DNA of 43,473 nucleotides from Thermoplasmata archaeon (GTDB lineage Archaea > Thermoplasmatota > DTKX01 > JAHFTX01), in assembly GCA_023265395.1 (NCBI GenBank), contig JAHFTX010000025.1, positions 1 to 43,473 on the forward strand, written 5' to 3'. A program made the position numbers and the translations under genes. Positions 16,355-25,468 of the stretch are shown here, in pieces. Each line of letters begins with the position of its first letter. Position 1 is the first letter of the stretch. The notes under the pieces are model-generated. The model was not told the origin of the DNA. It saw nothing but the letters and a program-made list of their open reading frames with translations, and ran no database searches.

Positions 16355-19300
16355 CAGGAATCCTCGGATCGTGCCGCCTCTGCGAGTGGTGTCTGCACGC
16401 GCCTACGCCGAAGTACGACGATGACCATCAGCATCCCGATCACCGGCACGAGCATATCGTCGAACTCCGGGATGTCCTTCGGGCCCCCCCCAGTGCTGCC
16501 ACCGGGGAGTTGGCCCCCTGGGATCGGGGTGACCCCCTGCTGCCAGGGGATGTCGCGGCCGGCAGGGAGTTGGAGGACCGCGCTCCGGTCCTGCTGCTGG
16601 TGCCAATCGGTCATCTGGAACAGGAAGCGTGCCTGGGAAAGGTTCCCTAGGATTGCGCTTGGCAGCCCCATCTCCAAGTGCGTCTCATCGTCCATCGCGT
16701 CGATTGTCTGGTCGCGGGAGAAGGGGAGGGCACCGCTCTGGCTTGGATCATGCCGGAGCAACTGTGCGTCAGAGACATGGCCATGCCTTCCAGTGACTTG
16801 CAGCAGATACTCGATTCCGATGCTCCCATAGGGCCATCCAGAGGTCGGTGCGCCATCGGTATCAATGAGGACCCAGGCCGTGTCGACCCCTTCGAGGACC
16901 GGAAGGGGACGTGGCCCACCGCCGGGAGTTGTCGGGGGCGAGGGCCGTGCCGCGTCGTCGGGGGCAGAAGACCCTGAGAGCATCGCGCCGCTCACCTGCA
17001 ACATGAAGGCCGTCAACGTCGGATCCGTGTGGATCTTCGCCACTTGCAGGTCAATCGCCGGGTTGGTGACGTCGCCACCGACGTCGCTGTATCCAGGGAC
17101 TGAGATCCAGTCCTCGAAACCCCCGTCGATCACGACCCGCGTGGGTGTCCCGAGGTAGGTCCCCCGAACCTCGTCTGTTCGCAGGTCGACGGCTGCGCCT
17201 TCGCCACGGCCGTCGGCGATGTGCACCTGAAAGCCACTCACGGTAGGAACGCCCAGTCGGAAGGCGGACCCCGTCATGGCTGATTCCGAGACATCGACGC
17301 GTACCTGCAACGTGATCGAGCGGTCTGCCGGATCGATGACGAGCGGTCTCTCCAGGGTCAGGCGCACGACATCACCCACAAGCATGCCGGTCGCAAGGGG
17401 GACCGAGGTCCCTCCGCGAGCGATGCTGACCGCCGACAGATCGGATTCTGCGAGGTTTCCCTCACGCAGCAGGTGAATTCCTGCGAGCTCGACTGCCCCA
17501 CCGAGGGCTGTGCAGCGCAGCGTCGTGACCACGACCCCGGTCTGCCCCGGAGCGACCCCGGAAGCCCCGACGTCACTGATGGTCACCGCCAACGTCCCGC
17601 CGAAAGGCGTCAGGGTCATCCCTCGGTCGTTGTTGCCCGAATCATCGCGAGTGGTCGGCAGGACGGAGAGCACCGTAGCCGTCTCCCATTGGAGGTTGCG
17701 GAGGTCGATACGGACTTCGAGCTCCCCCCCACGGGCCGCTGCATCGACGCCCCCGACCGGCTCCCAGCCGTTCCAGTCATCGGAAGACCGCGAATCGTCG
17801 AAATGGAGCAATGCCGTGGACCGCACCGAGCCGTCCCAGCCGCTGACCCGCACCAGGGCGTCGGCGAACAAGCCTCCGATGCGGTAGCCAGCATCCCTGT
17901 CCGGGTCGGCGTCGAGGAAGAACTCCGTCACCGCAACCCCTTGGCTGCCATCGACACCCATCGCAGCACCCTGGGTCGTCCCCCGAAGGAAAAGGAGCGG
18001 TCCCTCACGCAGGGCCGAAGCGCCTACTAGGTCAATCGCCCGAACGGAGACATCATCCGGGCTTGAACTGATGATCGGAACCCCTCGCCAGTCCTCGATG
18101 TGCCCGTCGACCTCGATGCGCTCGACGGACGGGGGAGTGATGGGATTGAAGGCCACGAATACTGCCAAGGCAATCACCATCGCCACGACGGCCAGCGCGA
18201 GGATCATCACGAGGGGGATTCCCAGCGGGCCGGCCCGCGCCAGACGTGTGGCTCCCCCATTTCGCTCGGGGGGCGCCCCGTTGGTTAACCCTCGCCCATT
18301 GACGCGTCCATTGCCGTTCGTCAATGCGCGGCCATTGACGCGCCCTGATCCATTGGTCAGGGCACGACCGTTGGTCAATCCCTTGCCGTTGGTGAGTCCT
18401 CGGCCGCGGGCGTTGACCCCCGAGCGGCCGCGGGGGGGGCGGGAACGCCCTGAGACGGTCGCCGAGGCCTTAGGCAATCCAGTTGCGCGAGCAGCGGGGG
18501 GTTCTGCTGGGCGCTCACGAGCCCTTGCCACTTGTTCCGCCTCCCGTGCGCGTCGCTCATTCTCGGCCATCTGGCGGGCGGCTGCCTCTGCTGCTTCCTT
18601 GGCCACCGCCTGTGCGACCGCTTCTCGGAGGCGCTCGACCTCGGCAACGGTTTGTGGCGCAGCAGCGACCTCCCCAACGCGCTGCATCAGCTCCGCTGCG
18701 GCAGCCGCGAAGGCCGGATGGTCGATTGCCTCGAGCGAAGCACGTGCGGCCTCAAGCGAGGCTACGTTGGTCGAGAAGGCCTCGATGGCCACCCGTAGCG
18801 AGCCCAGGTCGAGCTCCTCTGCCTCGAGCAGGTCGTCGAGAGCAGCTGTCTGGTACCCCCTCAGGGCCCACGAATCGACTCTGCGGCGGAGCGCCTCGGT
18901 TTCCTCATGGGCCTCGAGGTCCTCCCGCGATCCGACAATCAGTCGCCCCCCCTTCATCCGGAGCGGCTGGACGGTGCCGTCGAAGGGCCCCTCGCGCAGT
19001 GCCAGCACCCCCAGCGTGGTGGTGATCCGCCCGCGGCGGCCGCGGCTCTGGGCCAACTCGATCACGCCGTCGAAGATCTGTTGGAACGAGGAGACGAATT
19101 GCTGGTCGTGCATGTTGCGATCGAGGATGTAGAGCCCGGTGAAACCCCGGTTGGCGAGCTTGGCCTTGGTATTCTGGCAGAAGCGGTAGAGGATCTCGAA
19201 CTCAAAGTGCTGGCTGGCGCTGCTGATGATGTCGACCATCGCTCGCCGGGTTGGCGTGAAGGCCAGCGAACGGAGCGCCTTGTTGAGGGCGATGCCGACA

Positions 19301-21420
19301 TTGGTCAGGTCGACCGAGGCCTTGTAGACGGCACCCTCCTGCTCAACCCCGACCACCGACTTGCTACGGAAGCTGTACCAGTCGACGAAGCGGAGTAGCC
19401 CCTGCTCCTCATAGGCCGAAGAGTCGAGCCCCAACTCCTGGAGGCGGCGACGGACAAGGTCCGGCGGGTAGTTGCTGACGATAGCCACCACTGCTTCCCC
19501 ACCGAGTAGGCCTCGTGCGAGGAAGTTCGTCAGCAGCGCCTCGCTCTCGGCGCCTGATGCCGCCTGCAAGAGCAGGTCAGAGCCGCGCGGGATGCCACCA
19601 CCGAGCAGGGGGTCGAGGCCCCGGATGCCGGAAGGGACGCGGGAACTGAGCGCACCGCGCAGCAGCCGGCGGTCCAACTGCAACCGTGCCGAACTTGGGC
19701 CGGCGTTGACGATCGCCATGCGGGCGTCCTCGACAGCCATCTCGTAGGCACGTTCCTTCCCCACGGAGATCGCCGCGACTTCCACGAGGACCCCGAACAG
19801 CTCGATGAGGAACTCGGCCTGCTCCAGCGGGTCCGTGCCTCCCAGGGACAACTGGACCCCGCCATCCCGCGGCATCCGCAGGTCCTGGAGGATTGGGCTC
19901 TGTGCCTTGGAGGCGGTAACGGCTGTTCGCAAGCGCTGTCGCGCGGGTTCGTTCTGATGGAAGCGGCCCAGGAACCGGCTGAACAGGTCTTCGAAGACGG
20001 TCACGACCGGGCCGGTCTGCCGTGGTACAGGTAGCGGTTCGTCATCACCGGCGACCACTGGGGCGACCTCGGCTCCGGCGACGCTGAGCACGTGTGAGGT
20101 GCGCTCGCGCGAGGTGACGGCGGCAATTGCCTCGGGATCGAGACTAATCGCACCCTCATCCTCCTCTGTTTCGCGGCCTCCTTCTTGCACCTCGGTGCCT
20201 GCCTCGGCGACCGGGCGTGGCATCGGCACCACAGGAGCGGAGGTTGCGGCGCCACCACGGGTCGCTGCGATGCTCGGGGCCCCAGCCTCGAGGCCTGCGA
20301 TTCGCATCGCCTTGTCGAGAACCTGGGGGGGCAGGATGACTTGGACACCTGCGCGGAGGACCTCTGCGCGATTACGCACCAGGAACGCGGCTGCGCCCTC
20401 GGCAAGCTGATCGACGGCCCGCTCAGGGCCGATGAGGTCCTGGAGGTTGAGGAAGATGCGCTCGATGAGGGCCGAGAGCGCCTCGAGGGATTCGTCACTG
20501 TCCGCCATTGAGGCGTGCAACCGCAAATCGCGGTTGATCAGGATGTAATAGAGGGGAGGGTGGCGGCGCCGCTCAACGATCTGGGCCGAGCGCACCGAGT
20601 CGACGGGCAACACGTTGCGACAGGTGGCGAGAATCTCCTCGAACCAGCGGATGGTCAGGTCCACCCGGGAGAGGCTCTGAGTCTCCTCGCGGCGACCTAC
20701 CTGTACCAACACGGTGAACTGGTCCGTGCCACGCTGGTGGAGGTCGCGCTCGGCAATCGCCTGGCGCAGCGACTGCATCGCCTCCCGTGCGGCCTGGGGG
20801 TTTCCCAGGTCCTTCATCGCCCGCTCGGCATGGGAGGCTTCACGCTCGAGGCCGAGCAGGTCGAGGTGCCGGATCTCCTCCTGCAGCTGGTGGAAGGTCT
20901 CCTCGGCGCTTGCGAAGGATCGCGCCAAGGTCGCCGCCCTGACGGGGTCAGAAGCGATCAAGCCCTCGAGCTCAGAGACATCGAATCCTGCCTCTCGCCA
21001 TCCAAGCGCCTGACGACGGAGGAACTGCGTATGGTCCTCCCCTGCAGGACGTGCGCGGCCACCACCAGCGCGAATTCGTTCGCGCAGGTTCGAGAAATCC
21101 CGACGGACCTGGTCGACTCGAGCGACGTCCTTGAGTTGCCCGCTCAAGGTCTCGATCTCGTCGTGGAATTCCGGTGCATCGAGCAGGAGGAGCTCGACCT
21201 CGACATCTTTCAGTTGGTAGACCGCCCGCCGGAAGGCGTTGAACGCCTCCTTGATCAGTTCGAGCGGCTGGTCCATGACGGCTTCGAGGGGCAACACATT
21301 GTAGCCCTCGGCCCGCCACTGCTCCATGCGGAACCGATAGCGGTCCCGGAGCTTGCCCTCCCCACGAGAAACCTGTCCTCCAGAGAGGTTGGCACCCTCC
21401 GGATCGTCGGGAGGTGTCAT
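16354..21420 (-). CDS. KaiC/RecA-like pseudo-ATPase fused to NG repeats, a membrane span and extracellular domains
   Basis: 1688 residues. The N-terminus (1-190) is helical. Two helical domains follow (~205-360, ~470-590). A KaiC/RadA-like domain lies at ~590-830, beginning GIRGLDPLLGGGIPRGSDLLL. Where the P-loop GxxGxGKT should be, the sequence reads AASGAESEALL, with no Lys-Thr. A coiled coil (~840-985) and a repeat tract of LTNG/RVNG units (~1000-1045) follow, then a membrane span (~1066-1090). Two extracellular DOMON/CBM9-like modules start VDGHIEDW and IDGGFEDW. The end is IPEFDDMLVPVIGMLMVIVVL-RRRR, resembling archaeal PEF-CTERM sorting tails. The likely topology puts the pseudo-ATPase inside and the modules outside. 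It probably acts as a scaffold or sensor rather than an ATPase (inference). It is co-transcribed with the MFS gene. Confidence 0.8.
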   Translation of the reverse strand: MTPPDDPEGANLSGGQVSRGEGKLRDRYRFRMEQWRAEGYNVLPLEAVMDQPLELIKEAFNAFRRAVYQLKDVEVELLLLDAPEFHDEIETLSGQLKDVARVDQVRRDFSNLRERIRAGGGRARPAGEDHTQFLRRQALGWREAGFDVSELEGLIASDPVRAATLARSFASAEETFHQLQEEIRHLDLLGLEREASHAERAMKDLGNPQAAREAMQSLRQAIAERDLHQRGTDQFTVLVQVGRREETQSLSRVDLTIRWFEEILATCRNVLPVDSVRSAQIVERRRHPPLYYILINRDLRLHASMADSDESLEALSALIERIFLNLQDLIGPERAVDQLAEGAAAFLVRNRAEVLRAGVQVILPPQVLDKAMRIAGLEAGAPSIAATRGGAATSAPVVPMPRPVAEAGTEVQEGGRETEEDEGAISLDPEAIAAVTSRERTSHVLSVAGAEVAPVVAGDDEPLPVPRQTGPVVTVFEDLFSRFLGRFHQNEPARQRLRTAVTASKAQSPILQDLRMPRDGGVQLSLGGTDPLEQAEFLIELFGVLVEVAAISVGKERAYEMAVEDARMAIVNAGPSSARLQLDRRLLRGALSSRVPSGIRGLDPLLGGGIPRGSDLLLQAASGAESEALLTNFLARGLLGGEAVVAIVSNYPPDLVRRRLQELGLDSSAYEEQGLLRFVDWYSFRSKSVVGVEQEGAVYKASVDLTNVGIALNKALRSLAFTPTRRAMVDIISSASQHFEFEILYRFCQNTKAKLANRGFTGLYILDRNMHDQQFVSSFQQIFDGVIELAQSRGRRGRITTTLGVLALREGPFDGTVQPLRMKGGRLIVGSREDLEAHEETEALRRRVDSWALRGYQTAALDDLLEAEELDLGSLRVAIEAFSTNVASLEAARASLEAIDHPAFAAAAAELMQRVGEVAAAPQTVAEVERLREAVAQAVAKEAAEAAARQMAENERRAREAEQVARARERPAEPPAARATGLPKASATVSGRSRPPRGRSGVNARGRGLTNGKGLTNGRALTNGSGRVNGRALTNGNGRVNGRGLTNGAPPERNGGATRLARAGPLGIPLVMILALAVVAMVIALAVFVAFNPITPPSVERIEVDGHIEDWRGVPIISSSPDDVSVRAIDLVGASALREGPLLFLRGTTQGAAMGVDGSQGVAVTEFFLDADPDRDAGYRIGGLFADALVRVSGWDGSVRSTALLHFDDSRSSDDWNGWEPVGGVDAAARGGELEVRIDLRNLQWETATVLSVLPTTRDDSGNNDRGMTLTPFGGTLAVTISDVGASGVAPGQTGVVVTTLRCTALGGAVELAGIHLLREGNLAESDLSAVSIARGGTSVPLATGMLVGDVVRLTLERPLVIDPADRSITLQVRVDVSESAMTGSAFRLGVPTVSGFQVHIADGRGEGAAVDLRTDEVRGTYLGTPTRVVIDGGFEDWISVPGYSDVGGDVTNPAIDLQVAKIHTDPTLTAFMLQVSGAMLSGSSAPDDAARPSPPTTPGGGPRPLPVLEGVDTAWVLIDTDGAPTSGWPYGSIGIEYLLQVTGRHGHVSDAQLLRHDPSQSGALPFSRDQTIDAMDDETHLEMGLPSAILGNLSQARFLFQMTDWHQQQDRSAVLQLPAGRDIPWQQGVTPIPGGQLPGGSTGGGPKDIPEFDDMLVPVIGMLMVIVVLRRRRVQTPLAEAARSEDS
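18289..18416 (-). repeat. Tandem LTNG/RVNG-coding repeat
   Basis: Inside the 1688-residue gene, short units encoding G-[RK]-[GA]-L-T-N-G and G-R-V-N-G recur about eight times over roughly 130 bases. At the DNA level they appear as near-copies of CATTGACG, CGTTGGTC and similar on the plus strand. The tract links the cytoplasmic coiled coil to the membrane span. Similar TNG tracts are known in some Thermoplasmatota proteins (from memory). Confidence 0.75.
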
Positions 21421-21476
21421 CGTGCTAGTACTCCGAGCGTTTCCACTCGATTAGGGCGGAAAGAGCCCCAATGAGG

Positions 21477-21487
21477 CTATATATCCC
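21477..21487 (-). promoter_or_regulatory. TATA box for the 1688-residue gene
   Basis: On the minus strand the sequence reads CAAAGGGATATATAGCC, an A/G-rich BRE-like flank followed by a TATA core. It lies about 60 bases before the start at 21420. Use in the plus direction toward the helicase at 21672 is possible, but the leader would be long. I see no other clear element in the 21421-21671 gap. Confidence 0.55.
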
Positions 21488-21671
21488 TTTGGCAAGCCCG
21501 ACTTGACCGTTGTGGATTTGGCCGGAGGTTGCAGCGGCCTCCCACGGCAGCCCTCATATCGGCCGCGGGACAAGGCCGCAGGCGCACGGGAAGGACCTGA
21601 CGAAGAGCGTTCCCTCTCCTTGGGGGGGCCTTCACCAACCTTCTTGTCGTTCGACCTCCTGAGAGGAGGAC

Positions 21672-23972
21672 ATGGCTGCTAGCGCGGCGGCGCCTTCAGC
21701 AGCATCCTCCGTTGTGGAAACTCCCGCCAAGGTGGTCCATGAGCTCCTGCGGCCTTCGCGCGTGCAGGCACGGCTCTACCAACTGAGCATCGCCCGGCGC
21801 GCCCTGCTCGACAGCACCCTCGTAATCCTTCCGACGGGCCTGGGCAAGACCGTCATCGCAGCACTGGTCGCGCTGGAGGTCCTCAAACGGGGCTTCTCGG
21901 GCAAGCGCAAGGTGCTGATGCTTGCCCCAACCAAGCCCTTGGTTGAACAGCATGCTCGGACCCTGCGGGACCTCCTCGTCGGTCCGAGCGTGATCGCCCT
22001 AACAGGTGCTCAGGGAGTCCGACAGCGGGCAGCAGCGTACGCTGACCACCAGGTCATCGTCGCGACCCCACAGGTCGTGCGCAACGACTTGTCTCTGGGC
22101 CGCTTCGACCTCTCCGAGTTCGGCCTGTTGATCTTCGACGAAGCCCACCGCGCAACGGGCGAGTACGCTTACGTCGAAATCGCAGCATCCTTCCGGGCGG
22201 GCGATGGATTGGTGCTGGGCATGACCGCCTCGCCTGGCTCCAAGCGCCAGCGAATCCTCGAGGTCTGCAGCAACCTCGGGATCCGACAGGTGGAGATTCG
22301 CTCCGAGTCTGACGCCGATGTCGCGCCGTACCTCCAGGAGGTCGAGATCACCATTATCAAGGTCGGGCAGCCTGCTCAGCTTGCCGAAGTAATCAGGCTC
22401 CTGGGCTTGCTCGAACAGGCCCAGATCGAGAGCCTCCAGCGCCGCGGTGTCCTTCGCCCAGGGGTTCATATCGGGCTACGGGACCTCCAAGATGCAGAGC
22501 GGCGCGTCCAGGCCAAACTGCGTGCGGGGGGAGCTGGTGCAGCCAGTTACTACCACACCGCCTCTGTGGTCGCCCAAGCCAAGTCAGTCGCTGCCCTGGT
22601 CGATCGCGCGCAGACCCAGGGACGTCACGCCCTCGAGGCCGCCCTGGGCCGATTGGCAGAGCGGGGTCGGCCCGGCGGTCCCAAGTATGCGGCACGACTG
22701 CTTGCCGACCCGCTGATGCAGCAGGCGCGCGCCGCCCTCGAGCGCTGCGGCCCCGAGGGCGCTCCTGATCACCCCAAGCTCCTCAAGGTTGTCGCTCTGG
22801 TCGAGGAGCAGCTCCGTCTGGATCCCCACAGCCGCATCATCGTCTTCACGCAATTTCGCGACACTGCCGAGCTCGTCACCAGCGCCTTGGTGCACACCCC
22901 TATGGTAAAGCCCGTTCGATTCGTCGGCCAGGCCAGCCGGGGAGCTGACAAGGGCCTCACGCAGACGGAGCAGGGCGCGCTGCTCGATGACTTCCGCGCC
23001 GGAAGGTGCAATGTCCTGGTGGCCACCTCGGTCGCCGAGGAAGGCCTGGACATCCCGCAGACGGACCTTGTGGTGTTCTACGAGCCCGTTCCCTCGGAGA
23101 TCCGCTCCATCCAGCGGCGCGGACGCACCGGTCGTCAGCAGCCCGGGCGGGTAGTAATGCTGGTGACTGCTGAAACCCGGGACGAGGCCTTCCACTACGC
23201 CGCCAAGGCCAAGGAGCGCCGCATGCACATGGAGCTTGGCCGCTTGCGCAGCCTGTTGCGGGAGAACCTGGTGGTGGGCGATCCGATTACCCTCCCCGAA
23301 GGTCAGGCATTGCTAGGGGAATCACGCTGGGGTGAGCTAGCTGGTAGCGTTGCCCCCTCCATCCCTCCCGCCGTCGGAACCAACGGCCAGGGGGCAGCCG
23401 CTGAGATGGCAACCTTCCCCAGGCCCCCCTTGCATGGAGCTATCCTGGTGTCGCGCCCGCCGTCTCTTGCACCACTCGACCCCGCACAGCGGTCGCTGCA
23501 AGACTTTGGCAGCATGACCCCGCGGCCCGAATCGGATGGCCCGTCGTCTGGAGGTGACATCCCTGCGGGACTGGTCCTCGACGAACATCTCTACGGCTCT
23601 CCGTTGTGGTACGAGCTGCGCCGTCTCCAGGTCCCCCTCAAAGGCGCATCCCTCTCCGAGGGCGAAGTGCAGCTCTCTCCCACCCATCGGGTCTTGATTC
23701 GACCGCTCTTCGATCTCCTGGTGCTCCATCGCGAGGGCAAGCTGAGCCAAGCTCTGCAACGGTTTGCGCTCGGGCCGTCGCAGACGACATTGTTGCTCCT
23801 GCCATCTGCGGCTTCCCATCAGGTGGGGACCCGCGAAGTCGAGGAGCTTTGCGCCCTTGCACGAGCCCTCTGCCCGTTTCCAGTGGTCGAGTGCCCTTCG
23901 ATTCAAGCTGCCGCGCAGTTCGTTGGGGAACTCTGGCGGACCGAACGACAGCGGATGCGTCGACGGATTTGA
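21672..23972 (+). CDS. hef: Hef/FANCM-like DNA helicase with degenerate ERCC4 nuclease domain
   Basis: 766 residues. The SF2 helicase core has motif I PTGLGKT (54-60), motif Ia APTKPL, motif II DEAH (156-159), motif III TASPG and motif [10 protein letters not shown] (~481-488), as in archaeal Hef, which remodels stalled replication forks. After a linker, residues ~634-766 align with the ERCC4/XPF nuclease fold ([19 protein letters not shown], then [21 protein letters not shown]). The catalytic GD is GE here and the E-R-K-x3-D signature is replaced by IRPLFDL, so nuclease activity is probably lost. The tandem HhH domain is absent. GGAGG precedes the ATG. The likely role is fork remodelling as a translocase, resembling eukaryotic FANCM (inference). 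Confidence 0.85.
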   Translation: MAASAAAPSAASSVVETPAKVVHELLRPSRVQARLYQLSIARRALLDSTLVILPTGLGKTVIAALVALEVLKRGFSGKRKVLMLAPTKPLVEQHARTLRDLLVGPSVIALTGAQGVRQRAAAYADHQVIVATPQVVRNDLSLGRFDLSEFGLLIFDEAHRATGEYAYVEIAASFRAGDGLVLGMTASPGSKRQRILEVCSNLGIRQVEIRSESDADVAPYLQEVEITIIKVGQPAQLAEVIRLLGLLEQAQIESLQRRGVLRPGVHIGLRDLQDAERRVQAKLRAGGAGAASYYHTASVVAQAKSVAALVDRAQTQGRHALEAALGRLAERGRPGGPKYAARLLADPLMQQARAALERCGPEGAPDHPKLLKVVALVEEQLRLDPHSRIIVFTQFRDTAELVTSALVHTPMVKPVRFVGQASRGADKGLTQTEQGALLDDFRAGRCNVLVATSVAEEGLDIPQTDLVVFYEPVPSEIRSIQRRGRTGRQQPGRVVMLVTAETRDEAFHYAAKAKERRMHMELGRLRSLLRENLVVGDPITLPEGQALLGESRWGELAGSVAPSIPPAVGTNGQGAAAEMATFPRPPLHGAILVSRPPSLAPLDPAQRSLQDFGSMTPRPESDGPSSGGDIPAGLVLDEHLYGSPLWYELRRLQVPLKGASLSEGEVQLSPTHRVLIRPLFDLLVLHREGKLSQALQRFALGPSQTTLLLLPSAASHQVGTREVEELCALARALCPFPVVECPSIQAAAQFVGELWRTERQRMRRRI

Positions 23973-24025
23973 CCGTGGTGGTTTCGCCACGCTGGATCCG
24001 CTGCCCTTCGCTGGGCTCTGCCATC

Positions 24026-24033
24026 TTTAAATA
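24026..24033 (+). promoter_or_regulatory. TATA box of the rpsL-rpsG-fusA operon
   Basis: TTTAAATA is a near-consensus archaeal TATA element, 53 bases before the rpsL ATG at 24086. It predicts a transcript start near 24058 and a leader of about 30 bases. Confidence 0.8.
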
Positions 24034-24085
24034 CCATGGCAAGAATAGGCGGCCTCTCCCGGCAGGGGGGAACGGATGGTCATCG

Positions 24086-24514
24086 ATGGCAAAGGGCCTC
24101 TTCGCAGCGCGGCAACTCAAGAAGAGCCACGCCAAGTTCCGCTGGAGCGACCGCTACTACAAGCGCCGCGTGCTCAACCTCAAGCTTCGTTCCGACCCCC
24201 TCGAGGGGTCAGCACAGGCGCGAGGCATCGTGCTGGAGAAGGTGGGCATCGAAGCCAAGCAGCCCAACAGCGCCATCCGCAAATGCGTCAAAGTGCAATT
24301 GATCAAGAACGGTCGGAAAATAACCGCCTTCGCTGTTGGCGTCAATGCGATCAGCTTCATCGATGAGCACGATGAGGTACTCGTCGAAGGCATCGGTGGT
24401 CGCATGGGCCGCTCCTACGGCGACATCCCCGGAGTGCGCTACAAGGTCATCCAAGTCAACAAGGTCTCCCTCAACGAGATGGTGCGCGGACGCAAGGAGA
24501 AGCCGGTCCGTTAG
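24086..24514 (+). CDS. rpsL: Small-subunit ribosomal protein uS12
   Basis: 142 residues, the normal length for archaeal S12. It is nearly colinear with the family: [25 protein letters not shown] at the start, then [53 protein letters not shown] and a basic RGRKEKPVR end. The KQPNSA loop is the decoding-centre segment. The ATG at 24086 gives the canonical N-terminus; the frame is open upstream but without homology. It is first in the operon with rpsG (11 bases downstream) and fusA. Confidence 0.97.
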   Translation: MAKGLFAARQLKKSHAKFRWSDRYYKRRVLNLKLRSDPLEGSAQARGIVLEKVGIEAKQPNSAIRKCVKVQLIKNGRKITAFAVGVNAISFIDEHDEVLVEGIGGRMGRSYGDIPGVRYKVIQVNKVSLNEMVRGRKEKPVR

Positions 24515-24519
24515 GAGGT
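24514..24519 (+). promoter_or_regulatory. Shine-Dalgarno site that fixes the rpsG start
   Basis: GGAGGT overlaps the rpsL stop codon and lies 6 bases before the ATG at 24526. It supports translation of the unusual acidic extension of uS7 rather than an internal start. Confidence 0.8.
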
Positions 24520-24525
24520 CGAGAC

Positions 24526-25359
24526 ATGGAGGACGATGCTGACCCTCAAGAGGGTGAACAGGAAGCCCCGACCCCCGAGCAGGAGCAACCCGGGAGCGAC
24601 ACCACCACGCCGGCTGCGTCGCAGCCCGTCGAGGCCGCGGCAGCCCCGATTGGAGAACCGATCGAGGTCGAGCCAGGCACGGATGGAGAGAAGGTGACTG
24701 AAGTTGCCACTGAAGAGGTCGTGGGGGAGAGTGCGGCGGCGCGCAGCCGTCGCAGTCGCGGCCGCGGCTCCGTCGAGGCTGGGGAGGAGGCCATCGTCTA
24801 TCCACCGCTTTTTGGGCTGTGGGACGTCCGTGACGTCCAGGTCACCGACTTGGGTATCGCGGGTTACATCAACCTCGAGCCCATCCTAATCCCCCACGTG
24901 GGCGGGCGCTATGCCAACCACCCCTTCTCCAAGTCCAAGGTCAACATCGTCGAACGGCTCATCAACAACATGATGCGAACGGAGCAGACCACTGGCAAGA
25001 AGGCCAAGACCTACATGATCGTGAAGCACGCCTTCCAGATGGTCGAGCAGAAGACCCACACCAATCCGGTCCAAGTCTACATCAACGCCCTCATCAATGC
25101 CGCCCCTCGCGAGGAGGTCACCCGATTGCGCTTCGGTGGGATCTCCGTCCCGCGAGCCGTCGACTGCAGCAGCTCCCGGCGCCTCGATATCGCCATCCGC
25201 AACATCTGCAAAGGAGCGCACTCCAAATCCCACAAGAACAAGAAGCGACTGGCGGCGTGTCTTGCGGATGAGCTCCTCTCCGCCGCCAATGGGGAGGAAG
25301 CGTCCTTCGCGGTCAAGAAGAAGGATGAGCTCGAGCGAGTTGCAGCGGCTGCCCGCTGA
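24526..25359 (+). CDS. rpsG: Small-subunit ribosomal protein uS7 with long acidic N-terminal extension
   Basis: 277 residues. The conserved archaeal S7 core begins at about residue 92 (PPLFGLWDVRDVQVTDLGI) and runs to the end with YANHPFSKSKVNIVERL, GKKAKTYMIVKHAF, NPVQVYINAL, RFGGISVPRAVD and a basic KSHKNKKR segment. The ~90 residues before it are Glu/Asp/Ala/Pro/Thr-rich with a short SRRSRGRG patch. That is opposite in charge to a normal ribosomal protein and unlike the ~190-residue archaeal family length. A perfect Shine-Dalgarno before the ATG supports the long form. The core binds the 3' major domain of 16S rRNA and nucleates the head of the small subunit. Confidence 0.95.
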   Translation: MEDDADPQEGEQEAPTPEQEQPGSDTTTPAASQPVEAAAAPIGEPIEVEPGTDGEKVTEVATEEVVGESAAARSRRSRGRGSVEAGEEAIVYPPLFGLWDVRDVQVTDLGIAGYINLEPILIPHVGGRYANHPFSKSKVNIVERLINNMMRTEQTTGKKAKTYMIVKHAFQMVEQKTHTNPVQVYINALINAAPREEVTRLRFGGISVPRAVDCSSSRRLDIAIRNICKGAHSKSHKNKKRLAACLADELLSAANGEEASFAVKKKDELERVAAAAR

Positions 25360-25468
25360 GTGGACACACCCGCGCGGCATCGGAGGAGACCGGACCCCGC
25401 TGCCCTTCGCGGACTGCACGAACGCTCCCCCCTAGAACGACGGACAAGACAGAGAGAGGTTGGTGGGC

